A stretch of 64,000 nucleotides of DNA from Paramecium octaurelia (GCA_905182995.1 CAJJDP010000067.1:135679-199678), one strand, 5' to 3'. Positions 23,922 to 37,837 are shown, numbered from the stretch's first letter. The notes: generated from the letters alone by a model not told the origin. Numbers and translations are program-made.

Positions 23922-24625
23922 TCAAAGGAAAAGGATAAAACAGAGGAGCAAAACGATTTCAATCACAATTATTATTATGAGCCAACAATTTGAAGACTTT
24001 GAGATGATTGATGCAAATTTGGAATTAACGAATGTCATGTTTTTATTGGTTTTATCCACATCATCATTTAAACGATTAAGATCTACAATCTATTGATTCA
24101 AGGTTTGATTTATATTCTATCCTGAATACTTTAAACCCATTGTCTTATGATAAAAAAATAAAATTACTTGTTCATAGGTCTAATCTAGTAATTTCTCTTA
24201 TTCTTGTTAGAGATCTTTTTAATTCTTGAAAAGTTCTCGATTTGACATGTTGCTTAATTCAGCCATTTATTTTGGAGCTGCTTGCTTCTCTTATTTGGTT
24301 TCAAGAACAGCTTTCTTGAATTGCTCGGAGATGAGATCCCTCTAATTCTTAAACTCTTATAATTAATTTCTGCGTTTCTCCTATTCCTTCTGCATCAAGG
24401 TATTCTCTTAAAGTCTCATCAGATCCCCCAGAAGCACTAAATCACGATCTTAAAATCTTAGAAGAGATTCGTACCTAAATTTGTCAATTAAGCTCGAATT
24501 TCACCTTCAATTATGGTAAACTATTATCCAGCATTCTTTTTTTATTCTCGTTTATTGATATCAGTTTTAATAGATACAATTAGTTTCTAAATTCGATCAA
24601 TGTCATTTTTATATTGATCACTCAT
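23922..24625 (-). CDS. SNARE protein with C-terminal membrane anchor
   Basis: A 217-aa protein with introns at 24144-24167 and 24449-24474. The N-terminal helical part is rich in Gln and Lys. The C-terminal ~65 residues form a SNARE motif (QNINQTLNQQIVDLNRLNDDVDKTNKNMTFVNSKF) followed directly by a tail anchor, CWLIIIIVIEIVLLLCFILFL. This layout is that of Q-SNAREs in the Vti1/Bos1/syntaxin-8 range, mediating vesicle fusion. The zero-layer position falls in the Gln/Asn-rich centre, but Qb versus Qc cannot be settled. The 24-nt intron keeps frame if retained and is therefore less secure. Confidence 0.75.
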
Positions 24626-24788
24626 ATTAATAATATTAATAATTACAAAATGAATGGATGATGTATTATAATCTAAGGATAAATCTATATACTTTAACTT
24701 CTATTATGCAGAGAATGACAGAACGTATCTATTTATAGAAATGAAGTGTGATTATGATATAATAAGTTTTTAAATAATGTGACACATG

Positions 24789-25285
24789 ATGAATTCTGTG
24801 ATATCTATAACAGATTCATTTAAATTCATATTCTTAAAATAAATAAGCAGAACATTTCTACAAAGTCTTTTAGTTTCTATATGGACATGATCTAGAGAGA
24901 ATCTCGAACAAATTGATCTTGAGATTCAAGATCCCCTAAGTGATAATGAATATGAATGGATCCGTTCAAGGAAGGGCATTCGATACGATTCTTAGTAATA
25001 CCACAACTATACCATTTTATGAGGAGATAGAAAATCTATCTAGGACACTTGGGTATGTATTTTTGATATTAAAATTAGTATTGAATTGGGATTATCATTT
25101 ATCAGTCCTGCAATATTGAATAATTATCTTATTGTACATAAGTCTCTCAAAAAGTAGGTAAAAATGCTGCACACTCAATTCGTGATAAATATGAAGAATG
25201 AGGAATGAGATTAGTCATAACAGGCAGACACATTAAAGCTGTATAACCTGGAACAGATTTAAAAAAGATATCATGAAATATTTTT
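24789..25285 (+). pseudogene. Probable pseudogene with in-frame TGA codons
   Basis: Two clearly protein-like blocks lie in order on the plus strand. The first, NKQAEHFYKVFQENL then SDNEYEWIRSRKGIRYDSQQ, is stopped by TGA at 25020-25022. The second, QKVGKNAAHSIRDKYEE, is stopped by TGA near 25199 but continues in frame as GMRLVITGRHIKAVQPGTDL. Both TGAs are followed by GGA. Introns would be needed between the blocks; some fit (a 23-nt one at 24873-24895), others do not. No family is recognised. The pattern fits a recently inactivated gene copy. Confidence 0.4.
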
Positions 25286-25412
25286 AATAATTGATTCTGA
25301 AAATTGGATAATAATTATAAAACATCTAGTGCACAATATAAAATTAATAATTAACTATTTGTTTATGGTTCATTTGATTTTTGAATAAATATAATATTAT
25401 CTAAAATTGGAT

Positions 25413-26773
25413 ATGAAGCATCGTAAAATTGATGCGCAGGAGCAAGAAACAGCTAGTTCAGGTTATTCAACTCCAGATGAGAAAAGTGTTTAAAAATAAG
25501 CCAAAATCAAACACTTGAGAAAACATGCGTTTGTCAATAGGATTTCGTTCCTTGATGATATGGATAAGGATTCAGAATTGAATAAAAATAGATTGGTTGG
25601 GTTTTACAATATGTTATATGTCGTGGCCTTCTATTACTTCATCATAAATCCCATCATGTCCTATTGGAAGACTGGCTAATGGATAGAGACTTCGTTGTAC
25701 AATTAAATGCGTCGAGATTTGTTCATGTGTATTGTAACATGGCCTTTGGTAATTGATTTATCATTATGAAACAGTTCTATGCTTGGAGTCACATAGCCTT
25801 GTTGATTCAATATTTAGCCATGATGAACATCCCAAAAGTGCTAATTTTCATAATACAACATGTCAGTCAAATTTTTATGTTTGTTTATGCTCAATATTTG
25901 GTTCTAACCCGAGATTGGTACTTGCCTCAAGGTGCCTTTGTAACATTTTAATCCTGTGTGTTCTTCTTCAAAATGCATTCATACACTATGACAAATTACA
26001 AAATGAGAAGAGAGTGGATTGATCAAGGTTGTCCCAAAAGCAATGATCCTTTCGCTTATCCAAATAACATAAACTTTAAGAATTTCACCAAGTTTATCAT
26101 GACTCCTGTATTGGTTTATGAACCTTAGTATCCCTCATCAGGTAAGATAAGATGGTGGTATGTGATTGTTAAATTTATCAACACCATTTCGATGTTAATT
26201 ATGGGATATATGATTGTTTCCAATCACATTTATCCGATAATTTTGAATGTAAATGCCTTAAGTTTAGTTGATTCAATATTCTAAATGACTCTGCCGTTGA
26301 TATTCTTATGTTTAACCTTATTTAACATGATCTTTGAGAATTATTGCAACTTTTGGGCTGAACTTACACATTTTGGAGATCGTCAATTCTATACTGATTG
26401 GTGGAATTCAACAGATTATGAGGAGTTTAATAGAAATTGGAATAGACCAGTTTATGAATTTCTGTATCGTCATGTATATTTGGAACTCATTTTTGAATTT
26501 GGTTTTGGAGTTAAGAAGGCTCAATTGGCTACTTTTCTGTTCTCTGCCATTTTGCATGAATACACTTTGGCAGTAAGTTTGAAATAGATTACTCCAATTA
26601 TGATTATGTTTATGATGATCCAAATACCCGTGATGTTATGTACAAAGAGGATTAAGGGAACGAAATTTGGTAATCTATTCTTCTGGTGGGGGATCATTCA
26701 AGGCTTACCATTAATTTTAAATCTATATCTTAGATTCAATGAATTGCCAAAATTATTGTTTGAAGGAGTATGA
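25413..26773 (+). CDS. MBOAT sterol/diacylglycerol O-acyltransferase (ACAT/DGAT1 family)
   Basis: A 444-aa polytopic membrane protein with a 26-nt intron at 25749-25774. It shows the family motif FYTDWWNSTDYEEFNRNWNRP (FYxDWWN) and the active-site His in FLFSAILHEYTLAV. About eight or nine hydrophobic segments spread along the chain. These enzymes make cholesteryl/steryl esters or triacylglycerol in the ER. The length is close to DGAT1 and plant sterol acyltransferases; which acceptor is used cannot be told. The TGA stop lies 33 nt from the stop of a convergent small gene. Confidence 0.9.
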
Positions 26774-26806
26774 AGAAATTATCTATACATATATCAAATA
26801 TTATCA

Positions 26807-27159
26807 TCAATTCATTTTCTTTAATTCGTAACTAAGCAAAGCTTTTTGTAAAAGAATATTCCCTTGACAGATCTTCAGTTGCAGTTCAATTTATTATTTG
26901 AGTATTTAACGATGCTCTTCGATTCGTTTTAAATAGGCATTTGTTTGTTGGTTTATAAACCCGAAAACTTGAGGTCGTTTCTCATCTTTAACAATTTAGG
27001 AATATTAGTTAAAAATTCTTTGAGCATCACTTTGCATCAATTATTTTGTATCAAATTTTGGTTCACCATATTACAAAACAAAATTGGCTATAAATTAAGT
27101 TGGTACATTCAAATACCATTTGATAATTTAAGTTTTTTAACTATTACATCCTCACTCAT
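26807..27159 (-). CDS. Small coiled-coil protein
   Basis: A 107-aa protein with a 29-nt intron at 27088-27116 that restores frame exactly. Composition is helical and charged (EPKFDTKQLMQSDAQRIFNQ, QTNAYLKRIEEHRQILKQQI), typical of small cytoskeletal or complex-assembly subunits. No family is recognised. It is antisense to an apparent continuation of the upstream acyltransferase frame, which is an artefact of TGA being the only stop. Confidence 0.6.
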
Positions 27160-28157
27160 TATATTAAAATAAAAAAAATAATCATTATTATTGATAATTT
27201 AAATTAAAATTCTTTGTTATCTTATTAGAAATACTGCTAGGTTAAAATGATGTATAATATTAGTCATCTCTTTGGAATGCTTTAATATTAATTATTAATT
27301 CCATCTATGCCAATTTCATTTTTGATAAAAATAGCTCAACGAATCTGAGTTGACGAATCTCAATTTGATATACCTATAAGCCAATTATTACCTGGCATTA
27401 ATTTTTATTAATATATCAGTTTAGAATTTAACACTATCTTTTTATCATTCTTAACTCTATGTTAATTTTTTAATAGAAAAATCAAATAAAAATGAATAAC
27501 TTAGGGTATTTTCGCAATAAATATTTTTGAGTTAATCATCAACTCTTAGAATAACAAATCATTATTATACCTGCATTGGTTCCCTTAAGTCAAAATTTTA
27601 AGATTATTTGGTTAAACTCATAAATGATTTAATTTGTAATTGAAATACCATATCTATACTTTACAATTGCTCTCTATTTCTATGAAACTCTAAATATTCC
27701 ACATTTATCGATTTAAAACATAGATAAAGAATCCTATTTGATATTCATAATGATTGTTGGATGGATTAATTACTTTTTTATTTACTACTCACTACACCAT
27801 TTAACTTATATAAAACTAAGGATGTTTAGAATTATTTTTAAATTTAAATTTTGGAGTTGAATTTAAGTTAAAAAGAATTATCGATGATAAATTAATTTAT
27901 AAAATCTCACTATCCTATTTTATATTCATATTCAAAGAAAAGATAATTATTTTGAATTATATAAAAAATTCTATTAAATACAGATTAATCAATCAAATTG
28001 AGATAAAACTTTAACATACTTCTTTTTCACTAGATTTATTAACATCAATTTTAGGAAGTTTATTGCTTTCTATCACACAATTATGATATTTAATATTGAT
28101 TTTCACTCATACCTAAAACAATTAATTTTATTTCATTATCAATAGTAGGTTGTAATA
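27160..28157. other. AT-rich intergenic stretch, about 1 kb
   Basis: There is no convincing gene. Short hydrophobic plus-strand frames near 27630-27800 (LYNCSLFL, WINYFFIYY) are seen but cannot be joined or started. Confidence 0.35.
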
Positions 28158-30421
28158 ATGTTAAATCATATTGTGGCTAAAGAAGAAGAAGAGTAACAAA
28201 CCCCAGCGTCGCATCAATTAGCAAGCGTGGTAATTTTCTTAAATGAGATAGATAAAGGATTAAAATTCTTTAAGTCCTATTTTTTTACAAAAATTAACAA
28301 AAACAGTAGAAAAATTTTATAAAGCTTTGGCAAGATTATAAGAGGCCCAATACAAAGAATAAAATTCTGTCAATCCAAGTTATCCTTTTGTCTTTTAATA
28401 CTCTTTTAATGAGATAATAGTAAATTTTAAATATATTGCATAGATCCATCTAGGCAGGCACTAGGTCTAATTATCTTAGCCAGAAGATTCCTATAATTAT
28501 TAATTAAAAAAAATAAGGCATATATAGAAAAAACCCACACTCCCCTAAAAGTACTCTGTATAAAAAAGGATTGCATTTTGTGTTTAAGATTAAAAGGATT
28601 CTAAAAATATCCCGAAGAATTACTGTAAGGCTATAATCACTTTTGCATAAAAAAATCAATAACTATGTTTTCAAATACTTGGAGATGAATTAAAAGTAGC
28701 GAGATTTACAGATTTCTTGTCAAATTAGAAGAAGAAATTACTTAATATTCGAGTTTTCAGCGCATTGTTGCAATAATGCGATGATCCTTTTTAAGAAGAA
28801 TTTAATCGAACATTTAGAATTATAAGGTACATATTTCTATTAATTAAGTCAAATATTTATTAAAAAGTATGCAATTAATTATATTTATAATTCGAAAATT
28901 GTATAGCACAATTGGCATATCAGATATAGATAACAAATATATAAAGGAATCAGAAATCCTAAATGTTTCTCTCATTTAAAGAAACTTTGAAATAATATTT
29001 ATAACGTCATAAATTTGATTTCATTATTCATTTCGTAAATTCTCCCATAAATCTATAAAATAATTATTAGAAGAAGAAAGTTGTTTTATAATATAAATAT
29101 ACGCATCAAAATGTAATTCTATTATTAATTTTATTCTATTAAGAACTTTAGAGAATGAAATAAAATATATTTCTGAAAGAACTTTTTTAATTTTGGCAAA
29201 GACTTATGTTAATTTGAAATTGAAATTGTTTTTAGTTAGAATCTACAAAAAAGTATTTTACCATTAATAAATAGTTTAAATGAATTCTATTCAAAATGTA
29301 TAATAGTAAAAGATCAGTGAAGATTCTTTTAGTCTACAACAATTTCTATCAAATTCTTCAAAATGTAAGCAGACCTTTGTTGAAGATAACTCACCGAAGT
29401 AACATTAATAAAGAGAGTGTAAATAGTTAATTTAATGAAAATCCTATAAAGAACCAATCAAAAACTTTCAAATTATGCTACCCGTTTGGATCATAGTAAA
29501 ATCAGCCGCAAGAGTAGGATTTAAAATAATGATATCTATAATCCTTTATGAAAAATCACTATATGGACCTTCGAGAAGTATTAAGCAAACGTATCATTCA
29601 TAACCAGTTATTTTCTTTGAAAGTAAACATGCTCATAAATAAGAATAGAGAGCAGACATTTGGACATTTACAAATTTACAGAATGATGATTATTATTGAA
29701 AATGAGCATTGCTTGATACCTAAATCTGTTGAAAGACTAAGTTTATATAAATATATTATTACTTTCATTATAACAAAATATGAGTTCAGAGATCAATATA
29801 AGACAACTGCTTTATTACAAATCTCTCAATCCAAGTATTGTCTCATTATAATTGCTTAGATCCAAGTTAATAATCCCTTCGGGTGGTTAAAACTATGCAA
29901 CATAGGCTCAATAAATTGAGATCAACTGCTCAAAGTGATTTTAGACTTACAACACTCTAAACTTAAACACCTGCAAATAACTTTAGATATGGATTTAATG
30001 TCGATGAACACCAGAATTAGAATTCTTAAATTCATTTTTTGGAAGTTTACGAGCATCCAATGAAACATCTTAATGTAATCAAATATTAATTCAGAGTTAC
30101 ATTGCAGAGAGTAAAAAGAATATAGCATAACTGCGGGATCAGGCAAATAGAATACGGTTGGAGAAGTCGACTATTACTTCCAAATATGAATTTGAATTAA
30201 ATCAATTGCAAACCAATTTTAGAGAGTCTATGAACTAAAAATATAAATTGCTTAAAGAGGATAATGTCTAATTCATAGAAGAACAATACAAATTGTCGAA
30301 AGAATACTCAAGATTAGTTAAGGCTAAATAACTTATGGAAGAAAAATAACAATAATTATTAAAAAGAGTAGTTTAATTAGAGAACACTTTGCAAGGAGTA
30401 ACGCTTGAGTTAAAGCAATGA
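28158..30421 (+). CDS. Long protein with C-terminal coiled coil; exon structure unresolved, possibly decaying
   Basis: The plus strand reads as protein over more than 2 kb. From ATG 28158 a frame with one early intron runs to about 29200 (HQLASV..., KALARLQEAQYKEQNS, CDDPFQEEFNRTFRII). Later blocks include SEDSFSLQQFLSNSSKCKQTF. A segment near 29770-29940 (NCFITNLSIQVLSHYNCLDPSQQSLRVVKT) faintly recalls the end of a kinesin motor. The last block is a clear coiled coil (SYIAESKKNIAQLRDQANRI..., LVKAKQLMEEKQQQLL) ending at TGA 30419. Several junctions between 29200 and 30000 cannot be explained by ordinary 20-34 nt introns. A degenerate kinesin-like gene or pseudogene is possible. Confidence 0.4.
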
Positions 30422-30575
30422 TCAAAATTTCTGATATTGATATTAGATATAAAATTAGTAAACAAACAGATAAATCGAATTTGTTTGCATAAATATGAAA
30501 AATGAATAAAATAGTAATAACTAATTATTACTTATTTAAATTTGTTACATCATCATTAATGCCATGTTCCCTTTC

Positions 30576-31701
<1,126 letters not shown>

Positions 31702-32054
31702 TATAAACAAAATATTTATATTTTAATAAAGACCTATAAATAACACACCAGATATAAATAGAATTGAGTGTATTACTCTATCATCTCAATGATTTAACTT
31801 AAGAATTAAATATTACAAATAAATTTGAATAATTGTCCTACATCATACATTAACTTAGATGAATTAAAATTATATATCTAAGATTGAAGTTCAATGAGAT
31901 GTAAATGAGTTTGAATAAGACAATAAATATATGGAGACATCTTAGGAGATCCAAAGTTATAGTAAACAGTATATCCTAAAGGATTATTTAGTTGATACAT
32001 GTAATATTCTATAATTAAAAATATTAAAATATTGTTAAATTCATATTTTTTAGT
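31702..32054. other. AT-rich intergenic stretch
   Basis: It lies upstream of the minus-strand AGC kinase and beyond the end of the START gene. No gene is seen in it. Confidence 0.4.
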
Positions 32055-33509
32055 TCATTTAGAATTAAACTATTAAGCAAAATAATTGTCAATTTTGTTT
32101 TATAGCCATTAATAAAATTCTGGATTCTCCTGAGTTTTTTTATACCATGGGTATTTTTCAAAGTTTTTAGTGTATTTTACAATCTTTTCTATCAGTTAAA
32201 AAGCAAACTTTATAATATAAAAAAATACTTTTCTTGCAATTAATGCTACTAACCAAGTTGGAACAAGAGATAATTATGGATCACAATTATTAACAGCTTT
32301 AATCTTACATTTAGTTTTGGTTAAAGGAGTTATTTAAAAAATATAATAATTTAATTACAACCTTACATTCTTTGATTTATGAAGTTATAAATCATAGTAA
32401 TCTAGAAATTTTTGATCTTGATCTATAGATTTACATAAAAACACTATTGTTCCATTCTCTTCTAATCTATCGATACCTTGACCGAAAAATACTGTTTCTC
32501 TATTAGAAATAACTGGAAAATAAAGCTAACTCACACAAACTTTCTATGTCTTTGAAAGTAGTTTTATTGTTGTTGCATAATTACAAAAAGGAACATACTC
32601 TGAAAAGAGTTCCACTTCGGTGATCAAAGCCATCAGCTTAGCACAATCAGTCTCAACCTCTGCTTCCATAAGCAACGATACTGTTGATGATTTTGGTGGA
32701 AATTTATAGGAAACACTAATACCATGACTACTTTTATCCAATGTCCATCCATTTGATTCCAGTTCCATTAAATTTTTTATCATGAATTCATATGAATTCT
32801 CGATTACGGATAACCTTATGATTTAATTCTAAGAAAGTTGGGTTTTATCAATTAATTATATAGTTTTGTATGCCTAAATAGAAACAGGAAAATACTTTGT
32901 CCAGCATTGAGTCGTTATCGTAGTTAAGTACTATATTATAAAGCTCTTGACAGCAAGGACCAAGTTGAATTTCTGAAAGAATTTATTGATTTTCAGTTTA
33001 TTAAAAATTTGTTTCTTAAGCCGAAACAAATATTATTGTCTATTTATTCTCATTTTAAGGAGATAGTAATGCTTAAAATTTTATTTTTTCTCTTTAGAAA
33101 TGTGTGAACAAATTCTTTAATTCTTGAGGCTTTGGTGGAAAGTTTTCTAAATATTTTACTGAAAATATTATTTACAGTCTCTATAGAATTCATAAAATTT
33201 GATCATTCCCTCATTGGTGTCCAGTTGCTAGATTAAATCAGTAAGCTCTTCCTTATAAAAATAATTTAGAATTTCTTACTTTATTAATACTCTTTGTGCC
33301 CATTAGTTTCTCTCTTGCAAGGACATAAATCTGAAAAGCCTCATAAAAGTCTGATTTATATGAATAGTATTCATTGATATCGTGCATCTAAAATATTACT
33401 GTACAAAACATACAAATTTTGAAAGATCAGATTTTAATTCCTTATAAGTTAATCTATTGAAGAGATTACATTAGAAGTCGTTTCCAAAATAATTATTTTT
33501 GTTAGACAT
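32055..33509 (-). CDS. START-domain lipid-binding protein
   Basis: Predicted 449 aa with introns at 32874-32895, 33147-33175, 33252-33279 and 33388-33413. The N-terminal ~200 residues are helical without a known domain. The C-terminal part from about residue 205 resembles a START/SRPBCC fold: EVETDCAKLMALITEVELFSEYVPFC, REYF-like YFPVISNRETVFFGQGIDRL, then ITPLTKTKCKIKAVNNCDPQLSLVPTWLVALIARKV. This is the pattern of the C-terminal helix and the DPxGxxP turn seen in StAR-related proteins that carry lipids between membranes. The ligand is unknown. Confidence 0.72.
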
Positions 33510-34572
33510 CTTTTGTAAATTATTATATATTTACCTTTTTTGATTTTTTAAGGAATTAAATTGTTAGTTTTTGAGTTGAACAGTTAATAATACTATGTTC
33601 AAAATTTACCCACGCATAAAAATTACATTTTGGATAAAAAGCATTTCATTTAATATAGACTAATATTTAAATATGAAAATTCAATGATATTAATTATGGT
33701 TTGATAAATCTTAAAACAAATGGTGAGAATATAGTTAATTTAAGAAATACCTACAATCCTTGTCATAAGGAATATTTAAACTTGATATTACAGTTGAATG
33801 ATAGAATAGTTGAAAGATATTAGTTAACTCCTTACTTTTGAATCTAATTTTTGTAAATTTTAGAATGATTATTTAAATAAGTATCCCCTAAAAATTCTTT
33901 CTTGTTATACAAATGAGATCATCAAATGCAAAAAAAATTAATAGTTTCGAATGAATCATTAAACTATCAATTTCAAATTAGATATGATTTTTTTGTCATT
34001 CTTGTAATTTCCTATTAAATTTTATCTCAAGTTAATTCCTTTTAAAAAAATAAAAAATATTTCATTGATAGATATTCACACTAATATTTGATGCGTATTT
34101 AGAAAATAATTAACATACTAAAATAGGTTTGCTATACAGAAAATTCAAAATAGATTATGTTGTTTTGTTTTGTTTTCATTATGTAAATCATAATAAATAC
34201 TTATAATAATATAAAACACAATGACATAATCAGTGGTATATGTGGAAAAAATACTCTATTAGTACTATTTCTATATAATAATGACATACCCCTGGATTTA
34301 GAATTTTTCTATTGAAAATGACTTTTAGAATAAAAGATTTGTCATTTTAAATAGTAATTGCATGTTTTAAAAGAAGATTGTATTTAATTATGAAAATAGA
34401 ATATATCAATTTTCTTCATCAAAATTCTCCATTAAAATGGTGGATTCTCTCAAACTATGTCTTGCACTAAGCTAGCACAAGCATTGAAGATTGATTAAAG
34501 CTTAGGTAAGTCTTAAATTTCAAATCTATTTAATATGATATTAATTTGTACTGTTTTTTTAAGACTCCTTCA
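33510..34572. other. AT-rich intergenic stretch, about 1 kb
   Basis: It has no sustained coding frame. A possible short exon, MSCTKLAQALKIDQSL, starts at 34457. It could belong to the next small gene only if an atypical 58-nt intron were used. Confidence 0.35.
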
Positions 34573-34806
34573 ATGAGAAAATTAGATTTTAGTGTTGATT
34601 CCGACACCGCAATCTAAGAAGGAGTTAGAAAAGTGTTGAGGTTTTCATACAATCCTACTTTTAATAGAAACTAATCTAATTCAAATTTCCAGCTTGTGAT
34701 AGATTAGTAGATGATAATTTAGAAATTATCCTACCATATTAATTTATCTATGGTAAAGTATCTAACTCGTATAGAGTAAGGATTACCCTAGTTTGAATAT
34801 TATTGA
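34573..34806 (+). CDS. Small protein of unknown function
   Basis: A 77-aa ORF (MRKLDFSVDSDTAIQEGVRK, then SYNPTFNRNQSNSNFQ) ending in TGA. Base composition is richer than the flanks, and the protein looks soluble and charged at the start. An upstream exon may exist (see the flanking gap). No family is recognised; it could also be a fragment. Confidence 0.4.
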
Positions 34807-35118
34807 ATAAAATTAATAATAAATTTGATATCACATTTGAAATATTTAAAAAATAATTCTTGTAATGTATAAAATAGTAAATTATGTTATTTTGTGATAA
34901 ATTTAAATTTAAGTTTCTTCTTAATTTTTTATTAGAATGTGATATCCGAGCAATTATTAGTTTTATGAAACGATTTCTAAAAACAATTAAATATAAGTTA
35001 GAGCTCTACAATTTGTATAAATAAGCACAAAAATTACTAGAAATGTAGTATAAATAAATAATGAAATAAAATGATAAGCATCCTATAAAATCAAAAATTC
35101 CAGTTGCAAAGGGTAAAC
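34807..35118. other. AT-rich stretch upstream of the MAP kinase
   Basis: No gene is seen. It presumably holds the MAP kinase promoter. Confidence 0.35.
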
Positions 35119-36265
35119 ATGCTTTTGAATGTGGAGGTTAATGTATTGGCTAAAAATGTAGGTCAGACATTTGTAGTGGATGAGAAATACGAATTCATTA
35201 AGCAAATAGGGTAAGGAGCTTATGGAGTAGTGTGCTCTGCAAAGAATAAAAAGAATGGTTAGATGGTGGCAGTTAAGAAAGTATTAGTATGAATTACATT
35301 AAGATTCCAAATGCATTTGAGGATTTAGTGGATGCTAAAAGAATAGTGAGGGAGATCAAATTACTAAGTAATTTCAAATTTGTTATTGTTAGAGTTTTTT
35401 GATCATGAGAACATTATTTCTTTGGTTGATTTGCCTAGACCAGATGCAAAAACAGGATTCAATGATATTTATATAATAACAGACTTAATGGGCACAGATT
35501 TGCATAAAGTCATTTATTCATCATAAGCTTTGACAGATGAACACATTTAATATTTTGCGTATCAAATGTTAAGAGGGCTCCTCTATATCCATACAGCAAA
35601 TGTGATACATAGAGATTTGAAGCCTAGCAATATCCTTTTGAATAAGGATTGCGACTTAAAAATCTGTGATTTGGGATTAGCTAGAGGTTATGAATCTGAG
35701 GAGGAATTCAAAACTGAATATGTGATAACAAGATGGTATAGAGCACCAGAAGTTATTTTGAATGCATCTGAATACACAAAAGCAGTTGACATTTACGCGG
35801 CAGGATGCATAATAGCAGAACTTTTAGGTCGTACTCCATTGTTTCCAGGTAATAATTCAATTGATAATCTAAGGTGAGGACTATTTAGATTAAGTTTAGA
35901 GGATTATTTCAGTCTTAGGAACCCCAACTCCTGATGATATGAAGTACATTGGAAATCCAAATGCTATAAATTATATTAAAAGTTTGCCTAAAAGAACAAA
36001 GTAGTCATTCACTCAACTCTATCCCAAGGCCAATCCTAAGGTCTGTGAATTATTGACTAAGATGATTACATTTAATCCAGATAAAAGATACACTGTTGAA
36101 TAATGTTTGGAACATGATTATTTTGATGGATTACATAACCCAGAAGCTGAACCAAGGTGTGACAAGGTGTTTGATTGGAGTTGGGATAACTTCGAATTAA
36201 AAAAAGAAACTCTATAAAAAATGGTTTATGACGAATCTTTATAATTTAATCCTGTCAAATTCTGA
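35119..36265 (+). CDS. ERK-type MAP kinase (TEY)
   Basis: A 356-aa protein, the usual length for ERK, with introns at 35281-35303, 35368-35392 and 35874-35901. It has the glycine loop GQGAYGVV, Lys in [12 protein letters not shown], and DLGLAR (Leu replaces Phe in DFG, as in many MAPKs). The activation lip [16 protein letters not shown] carries the dual-phosphorylation motif [22 protein letters not shown] and a C-terminal lobe [16 protein letters not shown] follow. It would be activated by a MAPK kinase on Thr and Tyr of TEY. The third intron end was chosen because it restores [10 protein letters not shown]. Confidence 0.93.
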
Positions 36266-36381
36266 AATAACTATTAATATTAATTTTCATTTCTACTAAA
36301 GATCAAATATTTTGTGATTCCAATACCCCGAGTATTCTTATTTCATCTAATTTACCTCTTTTGCAATATTCCTAAAATCAT

Positions 36382-37837
36382 TCAAATTTATTACTCTGTA
36401 CACTATTAGAGATTTTTGTGACTAGATTTCCATAATTCCCATATGACCTATTGTCCCATCTATTAGTTATTATCCTAATACTAATCAAAAATTCCTTAGC
36501 AATCTTATAGAAATGGTTAGATTATCTCGAAGAATGGTTTAAAGGTGGGTCTGAAATTGAATGTATGAATTGAGAGGAGACAATGGATAACCAAAGATCT
36601 TAGAATATTTATTTATCGAATAGCTAAGGGACAATTTTTTAATTCTTTTGACTCCTTTGAAATATCCTCAAGTTGTGAATAAATTAAATCATTTTGTATT
36701 TACTTTTTTATTAATTCACTCACACTATTGTAATGAGGAAATATACTATTGAAAGTTCCTTGAGTTCTATGAAATTCCTCTTATAAAATTACTAAGTTGG
36801 GTTTAAGATTGATGTTTGGCAATTCTTTGCATTGAATCACTCGGTTTAGATTAATTGATAATGCATCCAATTTTGATATTAATTAATCATCTATAAAATT
36901 CTAAATAGAAATAACAACTTACATACTACTATCTATTGCTATCAAATAAATTGACTACTTCCGATATGCAAGCATCCACTTTAGAAAGTGTTAGTAAAAT
37001 GTGCTTCTAAGAGTTATTTTTTTATTCAAATTGCACCTCCTACTCATGCAATTATTATGATTATATGTATCTTAGTCGTTCCAATTGTTTATCGCAAAAG
37101 GTACTAAGTTTATAAGCTCCATCGTATGTATCCTAAATGCTCTCCATTGTTTCTCTCAAATTGATAAGCTTGTTATAAACTGTTATACTTGATTTTCCAA
37201 TTCATATTATATCTGTCTTGTTAATTAGACGATCTAAGTCATTCTGAAAATTTGTTGTTGTTTGCTTAATATATTTTAGGACAAGAGTAAAAAACGTCTT
37301 TGATTATAATGTAACGTCGTTTTCATTGTCTTCTCATTCAACAACCTATATGAATAACAATATTCATTACTCTTAATACTCCCTATTCTAGTTTTTCAAT
37401 AACATTATATCAGATTCTAAGTTTTTCACTTTATCATTTAATAGTTGCATCTCCCTTTACTTTTCCTTTAATTTAACTTGTAACTGTCTTTCATTTATCG
37501 TACTAGTAGTTTTCATTGATTCTGTCTAAGAAACATTGTTTTATTAAATTGCTTCTTCTTTTTTTATCTAGACAGGTTTTTATTAAATTATTTATTTTTC
37601 AGTTTCTTTGGTCGTAGGAGGTTTGCCTATTTTCTATTCCTATTATTTCGCAATGGGAAGCTTTTTATTTTAACTTGTTGATTTTTAATCAGATTTTTTA
37701 ACCATTGATGCCTTGCTTATTAAATCACTAGTGCTTAACCCATCATTATCTTAAATGAATTAATTGACTTTTTCTTCTAACTACTTTTTTTCTATTTTCG
37801 AGTTGCTTAAATTTGAATTGTGTTTTTTAGGTTGCAT
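36382..37837 (-). CDS. Coiled-coil protein with disordered N terminus
   Basis: A 462-aa protein with introns at 36901-36922, 37169-37188 and 37346-37370. Residues 1-120 are Lys/Gln/Ser-rich and probably disordered. Residues about 125-260 form coiled coil (INERQLQVKLKEKQREMQLL, SDIMLLKNQNREYQELL). The rest is helical, with LHEQEVQFEQKNNSQKHILL and a final tail containing QVIWELWKSSHKN. No family is recognised. The three introns each repair the frame, so the gene is likely real. Confidence 0.65.

Noticed and set aside
23297..23977. ORF with a single TGA, possibly skipped by a 15-nt intron
   Set aside because: No other intron in the window is that short, the end overlaps the SNARE gene, and no family is visible. 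Chance openness is likely.
26774..27249. Apparent continuation of the acyltransferase frame after its TGA, suggesting readthrough
   Set aside because: The stretch is better explained by the minus-strand gene at 26807-27159, whose intron closes its frame. Long TGA-free frames are common here because TGA is the only stop.
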